From Podarcis raffonei (Eukaryota > Chordata > Lepidosauria > Squamata > Lacertidae), in the NCBI RefSeq assembly GCF_027172205.1, contig NC_070611.1, positions 9,655,479 through 9,719,478 on the forward strand: a stretch of DNA of 64,000 nucleotides. The letters run 5' to 3'. Numbering within the stretch: position 1 is the stretch's first letter; every line of letters starts with the position of its first letter. Under the pieces are notes generated by a model. The model was not told the origin of the DNA, made no database searches, and was given only the letters and a program-made list of their open reading frames with translations. This document shows positions 12,511 to 21,960 of the stretch, piece after piece. The position numbers and the translations under genes were made by a program.

Positions 12511-13014
12511 AAATTAGATTGCTGATCTCTCCACCTCGTTAAACTAGCTGCATTGCTTTGCACGCACTAGCTCAAATTTTAAAAAACACAAAAATTGTCA
12601 ACCGGTTTTAAAAAAAAACAATGAGAGGAATGGATGGAAATATGTCTTTATTAGTAAACACAGTCTAGAACACTACATAGGCATGTCTGCTGTGTCATAA
12701 CAGCTTTTTTAGCTTAGAAAGTGGCGGCTGTTTCCGGGATCCTTTGTTGTATACATAGAACAAGTTTCTAGCTCTCTTGGTGATTAAACCAATACATGAG
12801 AATGGGAAGGCAGTTTAGAAGAGGTGGTGTATTTGCTTCACACAGTTCCATGGTTCCATTGGTCTCTTATGCCATGCAGAGGCAATAGAGGGCTATCTAT
12901 ACTTGGTTTAAGGCAGTCAGCTTCTTCTATGATGAGTTGTTGCTCAAGGCAATCCTGTATGGAAGAATTTATACAGTTTTTTATATATGCCAGCAGAGGG
13001 CAATGTTGAAGTGA
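12508..13014. other. Intergenic; includes left half of a split host repeat
   Basis: No gene was seen. Bases about 12,987-13,017 contain a tract whose reverse complement occurs at about 16,053-16,085 (core GAGGGCAATGTTGAAGTG). This marks the sequence into which the SLC35G-like piece that follows was placed. Confidence 0.6.
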
Positions 13015-13290
13015 TTATGACGCCTACCCTGGAACCGCTCCCTCCTATCCGAGGGCAGGAAGGGCTGCTGGGGGGCGCTGTGCCAGCCGACTTCGTGGCA
13101 CCTTTCAGCCGCATGGGCTACGAGGTCTCCGTCCTCCCTTCATCGGGGACGCTCCTTTCCCCCAGCATCCTGCACCTGCTCTGTGCCGGCTACCTGCACT
13201 GCCAGAAGGCCCCATCGGGCTCATCAAGGCCTGCCAGCGCACGCTGCTAAACGGCAGCCTGATGGGCCATGACTTGTTCAGGGGTGGCTC
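13015..13290 (+). pseudogene. SLC35G-like gene fragment, copy 1
   Basis: The stretch aligns by eye with the better copy at 15,440-15,945 and so with the SLC35G3/AMAC1-type drug/metabolite transporter family (EamA domain, multi-pass membrane protein). Readable parts are the leader near ATGACGCC, a block of the GLL-GG-VPA-FVAPFSRM type and CAGYLHCQKAP. It lacks an internal part of about 150 bp that copy 2 keeps (HTSISIISISCAYSSF through LLALCI), joining CGCACGCTGCTAA to ACGGCAGC, and the frame is broken in several places. It cannot encode a transporter. Copy 3 at 16,829-17,120 has the same internal deletion. Confidence 0.72.
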
Positions 13291-13337
13291 GTGGGCTGGT
13301 AAAATGGTCTTCATGGGCCGCATGTTGCCGACCCCTG
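13275..13337 (+). mobile_element. hAT-like terminus fused to SLC35G fragment 1
   Basis: The right edge of the fragment ends GCATGTTGCCGACCCCTG. Reverse-complemented this begins CAGGGGTCGGCAACATGC, the form of a hAT terminal inverted repeat; the complete hAT MITE at 43,915 in this window begins CAGGGGTCAGCAAAC. The same ending follows copy 2 at 15,977. No matching left end with an 8 bp duplication was found, so capture by a hAT element is an inference. Confidence 0.5.
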
Positions 13338-13962
13338 ATCTAAACAAAATCATAAACAGCCAAGCAAAGGCTGAAGCACCACAGTGTTTGAGGCCTCTAT
13401 TGCTGCTAGGGTTGTGAACAGCGCTTTCCTCTGCTCCATCCCTGCTCCCTGAGTCACGGGGGGAAAGAGGACTTCATAAATGCTGCCTCTCCCTCCCACC
13501 TCTGCTTTGTGACACGTAGACTGCTAGATTCCCACCCTTCTATGCCCACCCAGGGCATATAACCCAGACGCCCTGACAACAGACACTGCAGGAGCAGAGA
13601 AAGGGGTGGCTTCTAGTCACCCTCCCTCCTGACCCAGAACCTAGGGAACATGGAGGAAGGGCCCCGATTCAGGGATATACCTGCATTCAATGCAGAAGAC
13701 CCCGGGGTCAGACTCCAACACCATCTCAAGGTAGGGCTGGGGGAGAGACCCATCTGAAATCTTGCCGCTCAGCGGGGCCAACATTGAGCTGGATGGACCA
13801 CTGTGGTCCATTTTGGGAAGCTTTCTATGTGAGAAAATCCCTGCCGTATGCAAGATCACGGGGTGCCCTTGGCTAACTGTTCCCTCCACCCGCCCCAGGA
13901 ATATTAGGCAGATGGTTGAGCTCAAGAAAGGAAAGGTAGACTTCGAAGAGAATCGCTGGGTA
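13338..13962. other. Right half of split host repeat and unassigned DNA
   Basis: Bases 13,343-13,393 are repeated in inverted form at about 15,985-16,040 (core CAAGCAAAGGCTGAA; CACCACAGTGTTTGAGGCC). The remainder to 13,962 shows no recognised gene or repeat. An open frame near 13,641-13,925 has no recognisable domain. Confidence 0.55.
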
Positions 13963-14322
13963 TGTGGTATAATGGTTAGAGTGTCAGACTGTGGCTTGGG
14001 TGTCCAGGGTTCGAACCCTACTTGGCCGTGAAGCTCACTGGGTGACCTCGGGGCAGTGGCGTAGCGTGGGTTGTCAGCACCCGGGGCAAGGCAAGTAATT
14101 TGCGCCCCCTAACCCCTTGGAGCGCCCCCTGCACCCCCCACGCTACGCCACTGCCTCGGGGACCTGTCCCTGTCTCTCAGTCTAATCTACCTCACAATGT
14201 TGCAGGGGGTCGGACTAGATGACTCATGTGTGTTTCCCACAGGATAGCCACTGTGGGAACAGGATGCTGGACTGAATGGGTCATTGGCTTGATCCAGAAG
14301 CTTGTTCTAATGCTCTTAGCAT
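13963..14322 (+). mobile_element. tRNA-headed (CORE-type) SINE, interrupted by a hAT MITE
   Basis: The head has Pol III promoter boxes: box A around TGGTATAATGGTTAGAGTG and box B GGTTCGAACCC, so it is tRNA-derived. It continues GAAGCTCACTGGGTGACC, a block repeated in the related copies at 32,266 and 57,309, then CTACCTCAC, and ends in the dispersed TGCTGGACTGAATGGG-type tail. The MITE at 14,054-14,153 sits inside the body. I place it with CORE/MIR-like reptile SINEs by overall layout; the exact family name is not certain. Confidence 0.65.
14054..14153. mobile_element. 100 bp hAT MITE with 8 bp target duplication
   Basis: Terminal inverted repeats are CAGTGGCGTAGCGTGGG and its complement ending CCCACGCTACGCCACTG. 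The element is flanked on both sides by the identical 8 bp CCTCGGGG (14,046-14,053 and 14,154-14,161), the hallmark of hAT transposition. It inserted into the SINE at 13,963-14,322. There is no coding capacity, so it was moved by a transposase from elsewhere. Confidence 0.93.
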
Positions 14323-14377
14323 TTGAAAACAGTCCTCTCAACTCTCCTTACTACATAAATAATTTTAATTTCACACA

Positions 14378-14766
14378 CAGTAGCATAGCGTGGGTTGCCA
14401 TGGCCCGGGGCAAGGCAAGGATCCTCAGCACTGCCTGCCAATAAATAGGCTGCAACAAAGGGCCAATAGCTCTGCAACCTACACGACTGGCAGCCGCAGC
14501 ACCTGTGAGAATTCAGCACAGCGGAGAACAGGAGGGGGAATGTTCAGGAGGTGGTATCTATCCAAAGCCCATGCAGAGGGTGCCCTCGCACCCGACTGTT
14601 GCCCAAAGCCACTCCTCATTCTGCCCATACAAACACTGGGAGATTTTCGGGGGGGCATGCAATTTTTTATTTATTATTACTATTTTTTATTTTTATTTTC
14701 CTTTGGAAATGTTGTGCCCCTAAGATATTTGCACCCAGGGCAACCGTCCCTGTGGCTACGCCACTG
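14378..14766. mobile_element. Longer, older hAT element of the same TIR family
   Basis: It begins CAGTAGCATAGCGTGGG and ends GTGGCTACGCCACTG, matching the termini of the 100 bp MITE at 14,054. Internal sequence (CCCGGGGCAAGGCAAG) is also shared with that MITE. No clean 8 bp duplication remains. Its 389 bp length and weaker ends suggest an older insertion. Confidence 0.7.
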
Positions 14767-14928
14767 CTTGGTTATCTAAGACTCCATTTCTGAGACTCAC
14801 TGCCCATCTGAGCAGACAATCAGGCAGGTTTGGAGATTCATCAGACAACAATTGGGGAATCTGGCATAAAACCATAAATTGATGCTTGGGAAATGTGAGT
14901 TTTCACTTAAAACAGCCCCACCTCTCCT

Positions 14929-15275
14929 TAAAGGGACCCCTGACCATTAGGTCCAGTCGTGGCCGACTCTGGGGTTGCGGCGCTCATCTCGCTTTATTGG
15001 CCGAGGGAGCCGGCGTACAGCTTCCGGGTCATGTGGCCAACATGACTGAGCCGCTTCTGGCGAACCAGAGCAGCGCACGGAAACGCTGTTTACCTTCCCG
15101 CCGGAGCCGTACCTATTTATCTACTTGCACTTTGATGTGCTTTCAAACTGCTAGGTGGGCAGGAACAGGGACCGAGCAACGGGAGCTCACCCCGTCACGG
15201 GGTTTCAAACCGCCGACCTTCTGATCGGCAAGTCCTAGGCTCTGTGGTTTAACCCACAGCGCCACCCATGTCCCT
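14929..15275 (-). mobile_element. Sauria SINE
   Basis: Read on the minus strand it has a tRNA-derived head (GGTTTGAAACCCCGTGACGG region, box B-like), a central body shared by all copies here (GCTTCTGGCGAACCAGAGC on plus) and a 3' tail GGTCAGGGGTCCCTTT. Sauria SINEs are a widespread lizard family whose 3' end is like that of Bov-B LINEs. The 10 bp CCTCTCCTTA flanks both sides, an intact target-site duplication. Length is close to full. Confidence 0.92.
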
Positions 15276-15439
15276 ACAGCCTCTCCTTATTTGCAGCTTA
15301 TTTCCCTCCTCACAGCACTCCCCCAAGGTGGGCTTGTTTAGAAACCGAGCTGGTGGATAAAATCTGGCGGCAGAGGTATGCCACTCGAACAGAGACAGCC
15401 AGCCTCACTTGCAACTCCCCTTTGTTTCCCTCCCTGTCC

Positions 15440-15977
15440 TGCAGGTACTTGCTGGCTCCCGGCAATCCTCTGGCCTCCCTGCCCTTGGCATCTCCCCTGA
15501 CGTAGCGGCAGAGACCGTGGCCGACCTCCTGCGCTTCTCTCCTCCGCCATGACGCCCGTCCTGGAACTGCTCCCTCCTATCCGAGAGCATGAAGGGCCTG
15601 CTGGTGGCGCTGCTGGGGGGCGTTGTGCCGGCTGGCTTTGTAGCGCCTTTCCCACGCATGGCCAACGAGGCCTCGGGCATCGCTTCATTGGAGATCCTCC
15701 TCTTCCGCAGCATCCTGTGCCGGCTACCTGCGCTGCCAGAAGGCCCCATCCTTCGGGCTGCTAGAGGCCTGCCAGCGCACGCTCCTGCACACCTCCATCA
15801 GCATCATCTCCATCAGCTGTGCCTACAGCTCCTTCATGCTGGTGCCCAGTGGGAACGCTACCACTGTCCGGAAGGGCTCGTCCACGATCTGCTCCATCCT
15901 TCTAGCGCTCTGCATCGAGAACGGCAGCTCATGGGCTGGTAAAACAGTCTTCGTGGGCCACACGTTGCCAACCCCTG
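15440..15977 (+). pseudogene. SLC35G-like gene fragment, copy 2 (best preserved)
   Basis: The open segment from 15,589 reads MKGLLVALLGGVVPAGFVAP and continues to EILLFRSILC. A second frame resumes with SIISISCAYSSFMLVPSGN and ends TVRKGSSTICSILLALCIEN. These match the SLC35G3/AMAC1 group of EamA-type transporters (human pattern GLLVALLGG-PAGFV-P-SRM and NA-TVRKGSST-C). The frame change is explained by 10 bases present in copy 1 (CACCTGCTCT) but absent here near 15,716. Upstream, at about 15,420-15,441, a pyrimidine tract followed by TGCAG resembles an intron 3' end, so this is probably not a processed copy. A hAT-like terminus follows at 15,977. It stops well short of the roughly 300+ residue family length. 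Confidence 0.8.
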
Positions 15978-15984
15978 ATCTACA

Positions 15985-16095
15985 GGCCTCAAACACTGTG
16001 GTGGTTCAGCCTTTGCTTGGCAGTTTATGATTTCTTTTAGATAATGAGAATGACAGCATAATCACTTCAACATTGCCCTCTGCTGGCATTCAGGT
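15985..16095 (-). repeat. Inverted copy of the host repeat split at 13.0 kb
   Basis: Reverse-complemented, this stretch has in one piece the two tracts that flank SLC35G copy 1: the AGGGCAATGTTGAAGTG tract of 12,987-13,017 and the CAAGCAAAGGCTGAA tract of 13,343-13,393, in the same order. It therefore shows the nearly unfilled form of the site, and indicates that copy 1 replaced a short piece of it. Confidence 0.75.
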
Positions 16096-16489
16096 GCATA
16101 GACACTTTGTTTGGTCACCGTTGTTACTGTGAGACTCGATGCCCTCTTACTTGTATTTGTGCGTTGGCGCATTAGTGCAAATTCACTGAAGGAATTATTT
16201 GGCAGATAGATATTCTTACAAAAGCAAGAGGTTTGCTAGAGGGCCGGTGTTCTATAGTGTCTGGGTGTGAATCTGGAGGCCTCTCACGTTCCAGTCTCAT
16301 GCCTGTTATGAACTTTCCTGGTGGCAAATTAGGCAAGTCATTAATACTGATTTATTTAACAGAGTTGTTCTTGGGAGTACTGACTGAGTATGTATATGAA
16401 GTGCTTTGAACAGTCAGGATGCAGTAGGCATATGCCAGTCCTTATTTTTATTCAATTTATTACTCCTTGTAGCCCCCTCTGCCTTGCCA
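16096..16489. other. Intergenic, no feature recognised
   Basis: About 400 bases with no recognised gene, terminal repeat or simple repeat, between the inverted host repeat and the tandem SLC35G-derived units. Confidence 0.5.
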
Positions 16490-17342
16490 ACCCAACAAGT
16501 TCAGACCAACCAGCACAGGTCAGGTGCCCCCAGGGGAGACGCCAAGGGCAGGGAGGCCAGAGGATTTGCAGGAGCCAGCAGGTGCCTGCAGGAGAAGGAG
16601 GGGAAACAAAGATTTTAAAAGATTTTTTTTTTTAAGTGTCCCCGGATTCATTGAAAAAAAAATCTGATAACCTTACCATCACTGTAAACAGCAAGCTGTC
16701 AAATGAAGGAACCCAGGAACAGTCATAGTAGCTAGTGAGGTTGCTGGTGCGTTTGTGACCTCATGCTTGTGCACACCACACATGTAAAGCAGATGATCCC
16801 CCCAAAAAAAATATAATAATCCTGGGCTGCCGTTTAGCAGTGTGCGCTGGTGGGCCTCTAGCAGCTCGAAGAATGGGGCCTTTGAGCAGCGCAGGGAGCC
16901 TGCAGAGGGCAGGTGCAGGATGCTGGGATAGAGGAGGGTCCTCAAGGTAGGGAGGATGGATGGCAGGGAGCGGTTCCAGGGCGGGTGTCATGGTGGGGGT
17001 GGGGGAGAGAAGCGGAGGAGGTCTGCCACGATCTCTGCCCCTGGGTCGAGGCCCCCAAGGGAAGATGAAAAGGGCCGGGAGGCCACACTCTTTCTTCAAT
17101 CCACCATGTTCCTGCAGGAGAAGGAGGGGAAACAAAGATTAATTAATTTATTTTTTTAAAGTGTCCCCAGATTCATTGAAAAGAAATCTGATAACCTTAC
17201 CATCACTGTAAACAGCAAGCTGTCAAATGAAGGCACCCAGGAACAGTCAGAGTAGCTAGTGAGGTTGCTGGTGCGTTTGTGACTTCATGCTTGTGCACGC
17301 CACGCATGTAAAGCAGATGACCCCCCCAAAAAATAATAATCC
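16490..17342 (-). repeat. Two tandem units of intron-like plus SLC35G-exon sequence
   Basis: Bases about 16,587-16,819 and 17,117-17,342 are direct repeats of the same intron-like tract (core CTGATAACCTTACCATCACTG and AACAGCAAGCTGTCAAATGA), about 535 bp apart. On the minus strand each ends in a pyrimidine run and CCTGCAG, a good splice-acceptor form, and is followed by SLC35G leader sequence. The unit next to the LTR element continues into coding-like sequence (copy 3); the other keeps only about 60 bp of the leader. The arrangement is a tandem duplication, not independent insertions. Confidence 0.75.
16829..17120 (-). pseudogene. SLC35G-like gene fragment, copy 3
   Basis: On the minus strand it runs from an acceptor-like CTCCTGCAG through ATGACACCCGCCCTGG and CAGCATCCTGCACCTG to CTGCTAAACGGCAGCC. 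It corresponds to the same part of the transporter gene as copies 1 and 2. It lacks most of the GLLVALLGG block and shares with copy 1 the join of CTGCTAA to ACGGCAGC. No continuous frame survives. Confidence 0.7.
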
Positions 17343-17359
17343 TGGGAACTGCAGTCCCA

Positions 17360-17825
17360 TGTTACGAAAAAGGAGCAATGCAGAAGCGAGCTCCAGGTGG
17401 CTGGAATGGTAAACAGGAAACTGATGTTATTGGATTGTACCGTGGGAACCAGGAACAGTCTGTTCAGTGCTCTGAGCGCCGGATGTTAGCTCAGAGTGTC
17501 ACATGACCCTGTACTGGAAGTACATGGGTGGAGTTATTCTCTCTCTGCAGTTGTAATCAGAGGGTACAGACGTGTTTTCTCTGTACTGCTGGAAAGACAG
17601 GGATAAAGCATGTAGATATATTTCTGTCTGTCTCATTCCCCCCCCTGGAGATGGGAGGGGGAGGAATGGTGTGTTCTTTTCACGTTTGAGAAGAATCGCC
17701 GATTGGAGACCTCCCTTGATCTTGCCGGGAGTTGCAGACAGGAGGTCACAAGGATTCAAGCCTGGCACCTGGAGGGTGGCCAAATTCCTCAGAGCTAAGC
17801 TGGCTCTGCTGGCTTGAAACCGACA
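17360..17825 (+). repeat. 5' LTR of the copia-type element
   Basis: It begins TGTTACGAAAAAGG and ends GAAACCGACA. It contains a C-run (CATTCCCCCCCC) and an AGGGATAAAGCATG tract. It is over 99% identical by eye to the 3' LTR, apart from C-run length. Confidence 0.93.
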
Positions 17826-18524
17826 TCTGGTAGCAATGCCGATGGCTAAAGATCCATGAGAATCTGCATGAGAGGTGAGAGGTCGATGAATCGTTGCCAT
17901 CCTCTGCACCTAAGGAGATAAAGAAAGCGTCTGCCTGCAGCCAGAAAGCTGAACAGACAGCTGGACACCGAAAGGCAACGGACCCCCAAAAGGTATGCTG
18001 CATTTCGAGCTAAAGAGAGTGAACAGAAAGGTTTAATTCTCTGTTCACGAGAGAGCTGCGTTTGAAAAAAACAGCTCTGAAAGAAAGGCTTGCATACCAG
18101 GGATTCTTGTGGTTAGATAAGAATTCCCGTCTTGAGCAGGTTGCTAGGCAACGACCGCCAGCACTTGTAAAGTTACTGAATGGCTCAAAGAGCCTGGGAA
18201 GAGGAATTGTTTTGACTACGCAATGTGCAAGGATTTTGAAAAAAGCCCAAAGGTTTGCCTGCCAGTGAAGCAGTAAACAAACCAAAAGAGACTTTTGGGT
18301 TTTACTGGCTTGAAAGTGAAAGCTGGCTTGAGAGACAAAGCACAGACTTGAGTTCAGCATGGATGCCAGGAAGGGGGGAGCGTTACTTTGTCCACCTCCC
18401 CTGAGTGCCGTGGTTCTAGAAGAACACAGCCGGCATGCTGCACTGGAAGTAAAGGGACAGGGGGAGGGAGGAACGGAGTTCTAATTCCCCCACCGATGAG
18501 GCTACTAGAGAGAATGCTGTAGCT

Positions 18525-20393
18525 TTGAATGTTGTCCAGTGTTACAATTGTGGACAGGCTGGGCATCTTCAGCGGAACTGTAAGAAGCCACGTCAGCCAA
18601 AAGGAGCTAAGGGCCGCTCAGGAAAGCCTGAGGCGTCAGGCAAAGGTCATACCAAGACTTCGGTGAAACCTGGAAAGGCTTTGATGGCGAAAGGAACCAC
18701 GCCAGATGTTGGGAACTCGTTTGTTATTGACACTGGAGCCACCGTCCATATGTCCCCACACAGAGGGCTCTTTTCAACGTTTAAGAAGCAAAGCTTCGCT
18801 GTGAAACAGGCCAACGGTCAGGAGCTGGAAGCGACCGGCGTAGGGACTGTCTTTCTTAAGAGTCTGAATTTGACAATAAACAATGTTTATTTGGTTCCTG
18901 AATTGAAGTTCAATCTGCTGAGTGTTTCGCAGATTGCAAAGAAAGGACTGAGGTTGTCCTATGATGCTGAGAGCTGCAAGATCTACAAAGATGGAGAGTT
19001 ATATCTTTCTGCCAAACAGAAAGATGGACTGTATTTGTTGACTTTTGCACAAAGTGATTACATGGAATGTAATTCATCTGTGTCTAACCTAGTTTCTCTT
19101 GCAGGTGTGAGCAAGAAGGTGACCGGGGTCAACAGAGCATTTCAGCGGGTGTATGCTGATGTGATTGGTCCTCTAGAACCATCTAGAGGCAATGCAAGAT
19201 TTTATCTTGTGTGTGTGGATCATTTCTCTAACTATGTCTGGGTTTATGTGTTGAGAAAGCCACAGGAAGCCTTGGAGAGGTTTCAGGAGTTTTGTGACAA
19301 GGTTAAGAGTATGCATGATGCTAACATTGATTGTCTATTCACAGATGAGAAGCAGATTTTTCTTTTACAGGATTTCCAGCGGTTCCTGCAGAAGAAGGGG
19401 ATAAGACACAAGATTGCTGTTTCAGCGGAAGCGTGGAACAGGGGTGTCTGTGTACGGGTGAACAGAGAATTGCAAAAGGGGATGAATGCGCAATTGCTTA
19501 GTTCACATCTGCCACATGAGTACTGGGCCGAGTCTCTGATGTCGTATTGTTATACGAAAGTGAGAAAGGTTTCAAAAGAGTTGGGAAGTTCTCCTTTTGA
19601 GAAACTGTTCCACAGAAAACCTTCTGTTGCCCATTTCAAGGTTTTTGGGTCTCATGTGAGAACAGAAGCTCCAGGTGGAGTAAAGAATGCCAGAGGCATT
19701 TTTGTGGGGTATGAAAAGGGTCTCTACAGAGTAATTTTGTCTGAATCTGGTCAGGTGATTCTCACAAAATTTCTAGAGAGTGCTCCTGAACAGAAGAGAG
19801 TGATAGTACAGACATTTCCCACTGAGGACGATTCAGATGATGATGGTGATTTTACTGATTACAGTGGTACTGAGAGTGATGACACTGATAGCTCGGAGAG
19901 CTCAGTTGTCACAGTCATTGAGAGGAAGTCTCACACAATGGATAGGCCTTCACAACTGAAGGATGAACCACTGTTTGCCATTGGAACTGGTTCTCCAAAG
20001 AGTCCTGAGACTGGACCAGTGAGCAGAGAGGATCAGCACCTCATACGAAGGTCTGAGAGAGTTACAAAGGGTCAACCACCCAAGAGGTACTCAAAAGAGT
20101 TTGCTAATTTAGCTGTTGCATGTGTTGCTGTTGTAAACAACCGAGGACAGGTTGGAGCTGTGTCTAAGTCAGAGACAAAGACACAACAGAGAGTTGCTAG
20201 CCAAGGTAATGCAGATGCACTCATTCCTTGGAAACCAGACAACCAGAGAGGTACACTGGGGAAACCAGTGGCGGGGAGTTCCAAGGGTGGAACTGAAACA
20301 ACAGGGGAGTGTTATGTGTATAACAACTGTTTGTTTTCTTCTCTGGATCACGCTTTGCTTGCTGCAACACGCATTGATTCTTTTGGGGGAGGA
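18525..20393 (+). mobile_element. Gag-Pol remnant inside the copia-type element
   Basis: Recognisable parts in order are a CCHC zinc knuckle (CYNCGQAGHLQRNC), an aspartic protease motif (VIDTGATVHMS), a GAG-pre-integrase stretch (LKFNLLSVSQIAKKGLRLSY) and a copia-like integrase region (YADVIGPLEPS; LVCVDHFSNYVWVYVLR), then an acidic, serine-rich linker. This order (protease, integrase first) is diagnostic for Ty1/copia as opposed to gypsy elements. The polymerase part is not recognisable. I treat it as a fossil and not as a host gene. Confidence 0.88.
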
Positions 20394-20861
20394 TGTTACG
20401 AAAAAGGAGCAATGCAGAAGCGAGCTCCAGGTGGCTGGAATGGTAAACAGGAAACTGATGTTATTGGATTGTACCGTGGGAACCAGGGACAGTCTGTTCA
20501 GTGCTCTGAGCGCCGGATGTTAGCTCAGAGTGTCACATGACCCTGTACTGGAAGTACATGGGTGGAGTTATTCTCTCTCTGCAGTTGTAATCAGAGGGTA
20601 CAGACGTGTTTTCTCTGTACTGCTGGAAAGACAGGGATAAAGCATGTAGATATATTTCTGTCTGTCTCATTCCCCCCCCCCTGGAGATGGGAGGGGGAGG
20701 AATGGTGTGTTCTTTTCACGTTTGAGAAGAATCGCCAATTGGAGACCTCCCTTGATCTTGCCGGGAGTCGCAGACAGGAGGTCACAAGGATTCAAGCCGG
20801 GCACCTGGAGGGTGGCCAAATTCCTCAGAGCTAAGCTGGCTCTGCTGGCTTGAAACCGACA
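20394..20861 (+). repeat. 3' LTR of the copia-type element
   Basis: This is the second LTR, starting TGTTACG directly after a purine tract and ending CCGACA, followed by the target duplication TCCCA. The near-identity to the 5' LTR sets the age of insertion. Confidence 0.93.
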
Positions 20862-20866
20862 TCCCA

Positions 20867-20985
20867 CCCCCCACAGAGTTACAGTATGCAGCATGCTTAA
20901 CAAACTACAGTTCCCATAATTCTTTGGGGAAATTGGCTGTGTTGAATGTTCTTGAAGTGTACAGTGTGGATGTGCTCAACTGCTC
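20867..20985. mobile_element. Right part of foldback MITE split by the LTR element
   Basis: AACTACAGTTCCCATAATTC and TTTGGGG match the family at 10,795 and 30,225. The missing left end (CCTGGGAACTGCAGTCCCA) lies at 17,341-17,359, directly before the 5' LTR, so the LTR element landed within this MITE. Confidence 0.75.
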
Positions 20986-21049
20986 CGAAGCCCCATTTAT
21001 TTGAAATTGTGTGGATCCTTTTATACAGACAGATGTTCCTGTTTATAAG

Positions 21050-21260
21050 AGCCTAATAATGGCTCCTCTGGCCCACCATTCTGTTCTCACAGTGGCCAAC
21101 CAGGTGCCTGTCAGAAACCCACAAGCCCCAATGTCGGCAGCTTAATAAGTGTTGGTTCACACAAATTGTGCCTTCGCACAAACCCAGTCCATTGGCAAAG
21201 CCCAAAGCCATATGTGCTCCCACAGTGACCACTAGCATGTAGAAGACAGCCATAGAAACT
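21050..21260. repeat. Dispersed lizard repeat (CTGTTCTCACAGTGGCCAAC type)
   Basis: The motif TTCTCACAGTGGCCAACCAG recurs at 48,890 and in part at 41,310-41,360, and in reverse form near 14,240 as the tail of the tRNA-headed SINE. It is therefore a dispersed SINE-tail-like repeat. The exact boundaries are not visible. Confidence 0.5.
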
Positions 21261-21559
21261 CAAGGGAAAGCCATGGATTAGGCAAGGACTTTATTGAGGT
21301 GGTGGGGGTCGACTTGTTGAGTTTTGTCATTTTTTTGTGGTAGACCTGTAAAAGGGTAAAAGAGTATTGGGAAATAATTCATAATGAATTGAAAAAAATG
21401 TTTAAAAGTACTTTAAAAAAAACCCAGAGTCCTCCTTGTTGGGGATAATTCAGACAGAAATTCCCAGGTGTCAGAAAAGTTTATTTTTGTATGCCACTAC
21501 TGCGGCTCATGTTTCGTTAGTCCAAAAATGGGAAATGAGTGAAGTGCCAACTAAAGAAA

Positions 21560-21960
21560 ATGGCAACTTAAACTGATGGAATATGCACAGCTTGTGGACC
21601 TAACAAATAGAATAAGAGAACAAAAAGAACATATGTTTAAAAAAGACTGGAAAATATTTATTGAATATATGGAGGAAAGCTGTTTATATTTGAAAACATG
21701 GGCAGCATTAAGATGAATTCAACGGTGTAAATAAGTTTTGGTGGATGTAATAATGGAATACTGAAAGGGTTAGGTTATATAAAATATTTATATAAAATAT
21801 TTATATAAAATATTTATATAAAATATGCAGGGATTTATGCAGGGAAGTCACTGATATTTTAAGGTTGTTTAAATGCATATTCTGAAATGTAAAACAGAAT
21901 ATATAATAAAAAATTATTGAGAGAGAAAAAAGAGCTTTGCCATGTTTCGTTTTAAAACTA
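21560..21960 (+). mobile_element. L1-like LINE ORF2 C-terminal scrap and AT-rich tail
   Basis: A short frame reads FKKDWKIFIEYMEESC, close to the end of lizard L1 ORF2 proteins, then noncoding AT-rich DNA with a 16 bp unit (TATAAAATATTTA type) repeated about three times at 21,776-21,825. Only the last few dozen codons remain. Confidence 0.5.

Larger units (their letters stand above)
17360..20861 (+). mobile_element. Ty1/copia-type LTR element, young but broken
   Basis: Two LTRs (466 and 468 bp) start TGTTACG and end CCGACA, and both sides carry the 5 bp duplication TCCCA (17,355-17,359 and 20,862-20,866). Next to the 5' LTR lies TGGTAGCA, fitting an initiator-tRNA-Met primer site as used by copia/Ty1 elements; a purine tract (TTTTGGGGGAGGA) precedes the 3' LTR. 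The interior reads Gag zinc knuckle, aspartic protease and integrase in copia order. I recognise no reverse transcriptase or RNase H and the interior is far shorter than a full copia element, so the copy is broken and would depend on others. The LTRs differ at about four bases plus a C-run length, under 1%, so the insertion is recent, likely a few million years at most. It sits inside a foldback MITE. Confidence 0.92.

Noticed and set aside
13970-14036. Functional tRNA gene
   Set aside because: Boxes A and B are present, but the cloverleaf is incomplete and the sequence continues into a SINE body shared with other copies.
15589-15942. Intact SLC35G gene
   Set aside because: The frame is broken by a 10-base loss, the sequence covers only about a third of the protein, and no further coding part follows.
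18525-20540. Host gene with zinc knuckle (domesticated Gag)
   Set aside because: It lies between near-identical LTRs with a fresh target duplication and has the copia domain order, so it belongs to the retroelement.
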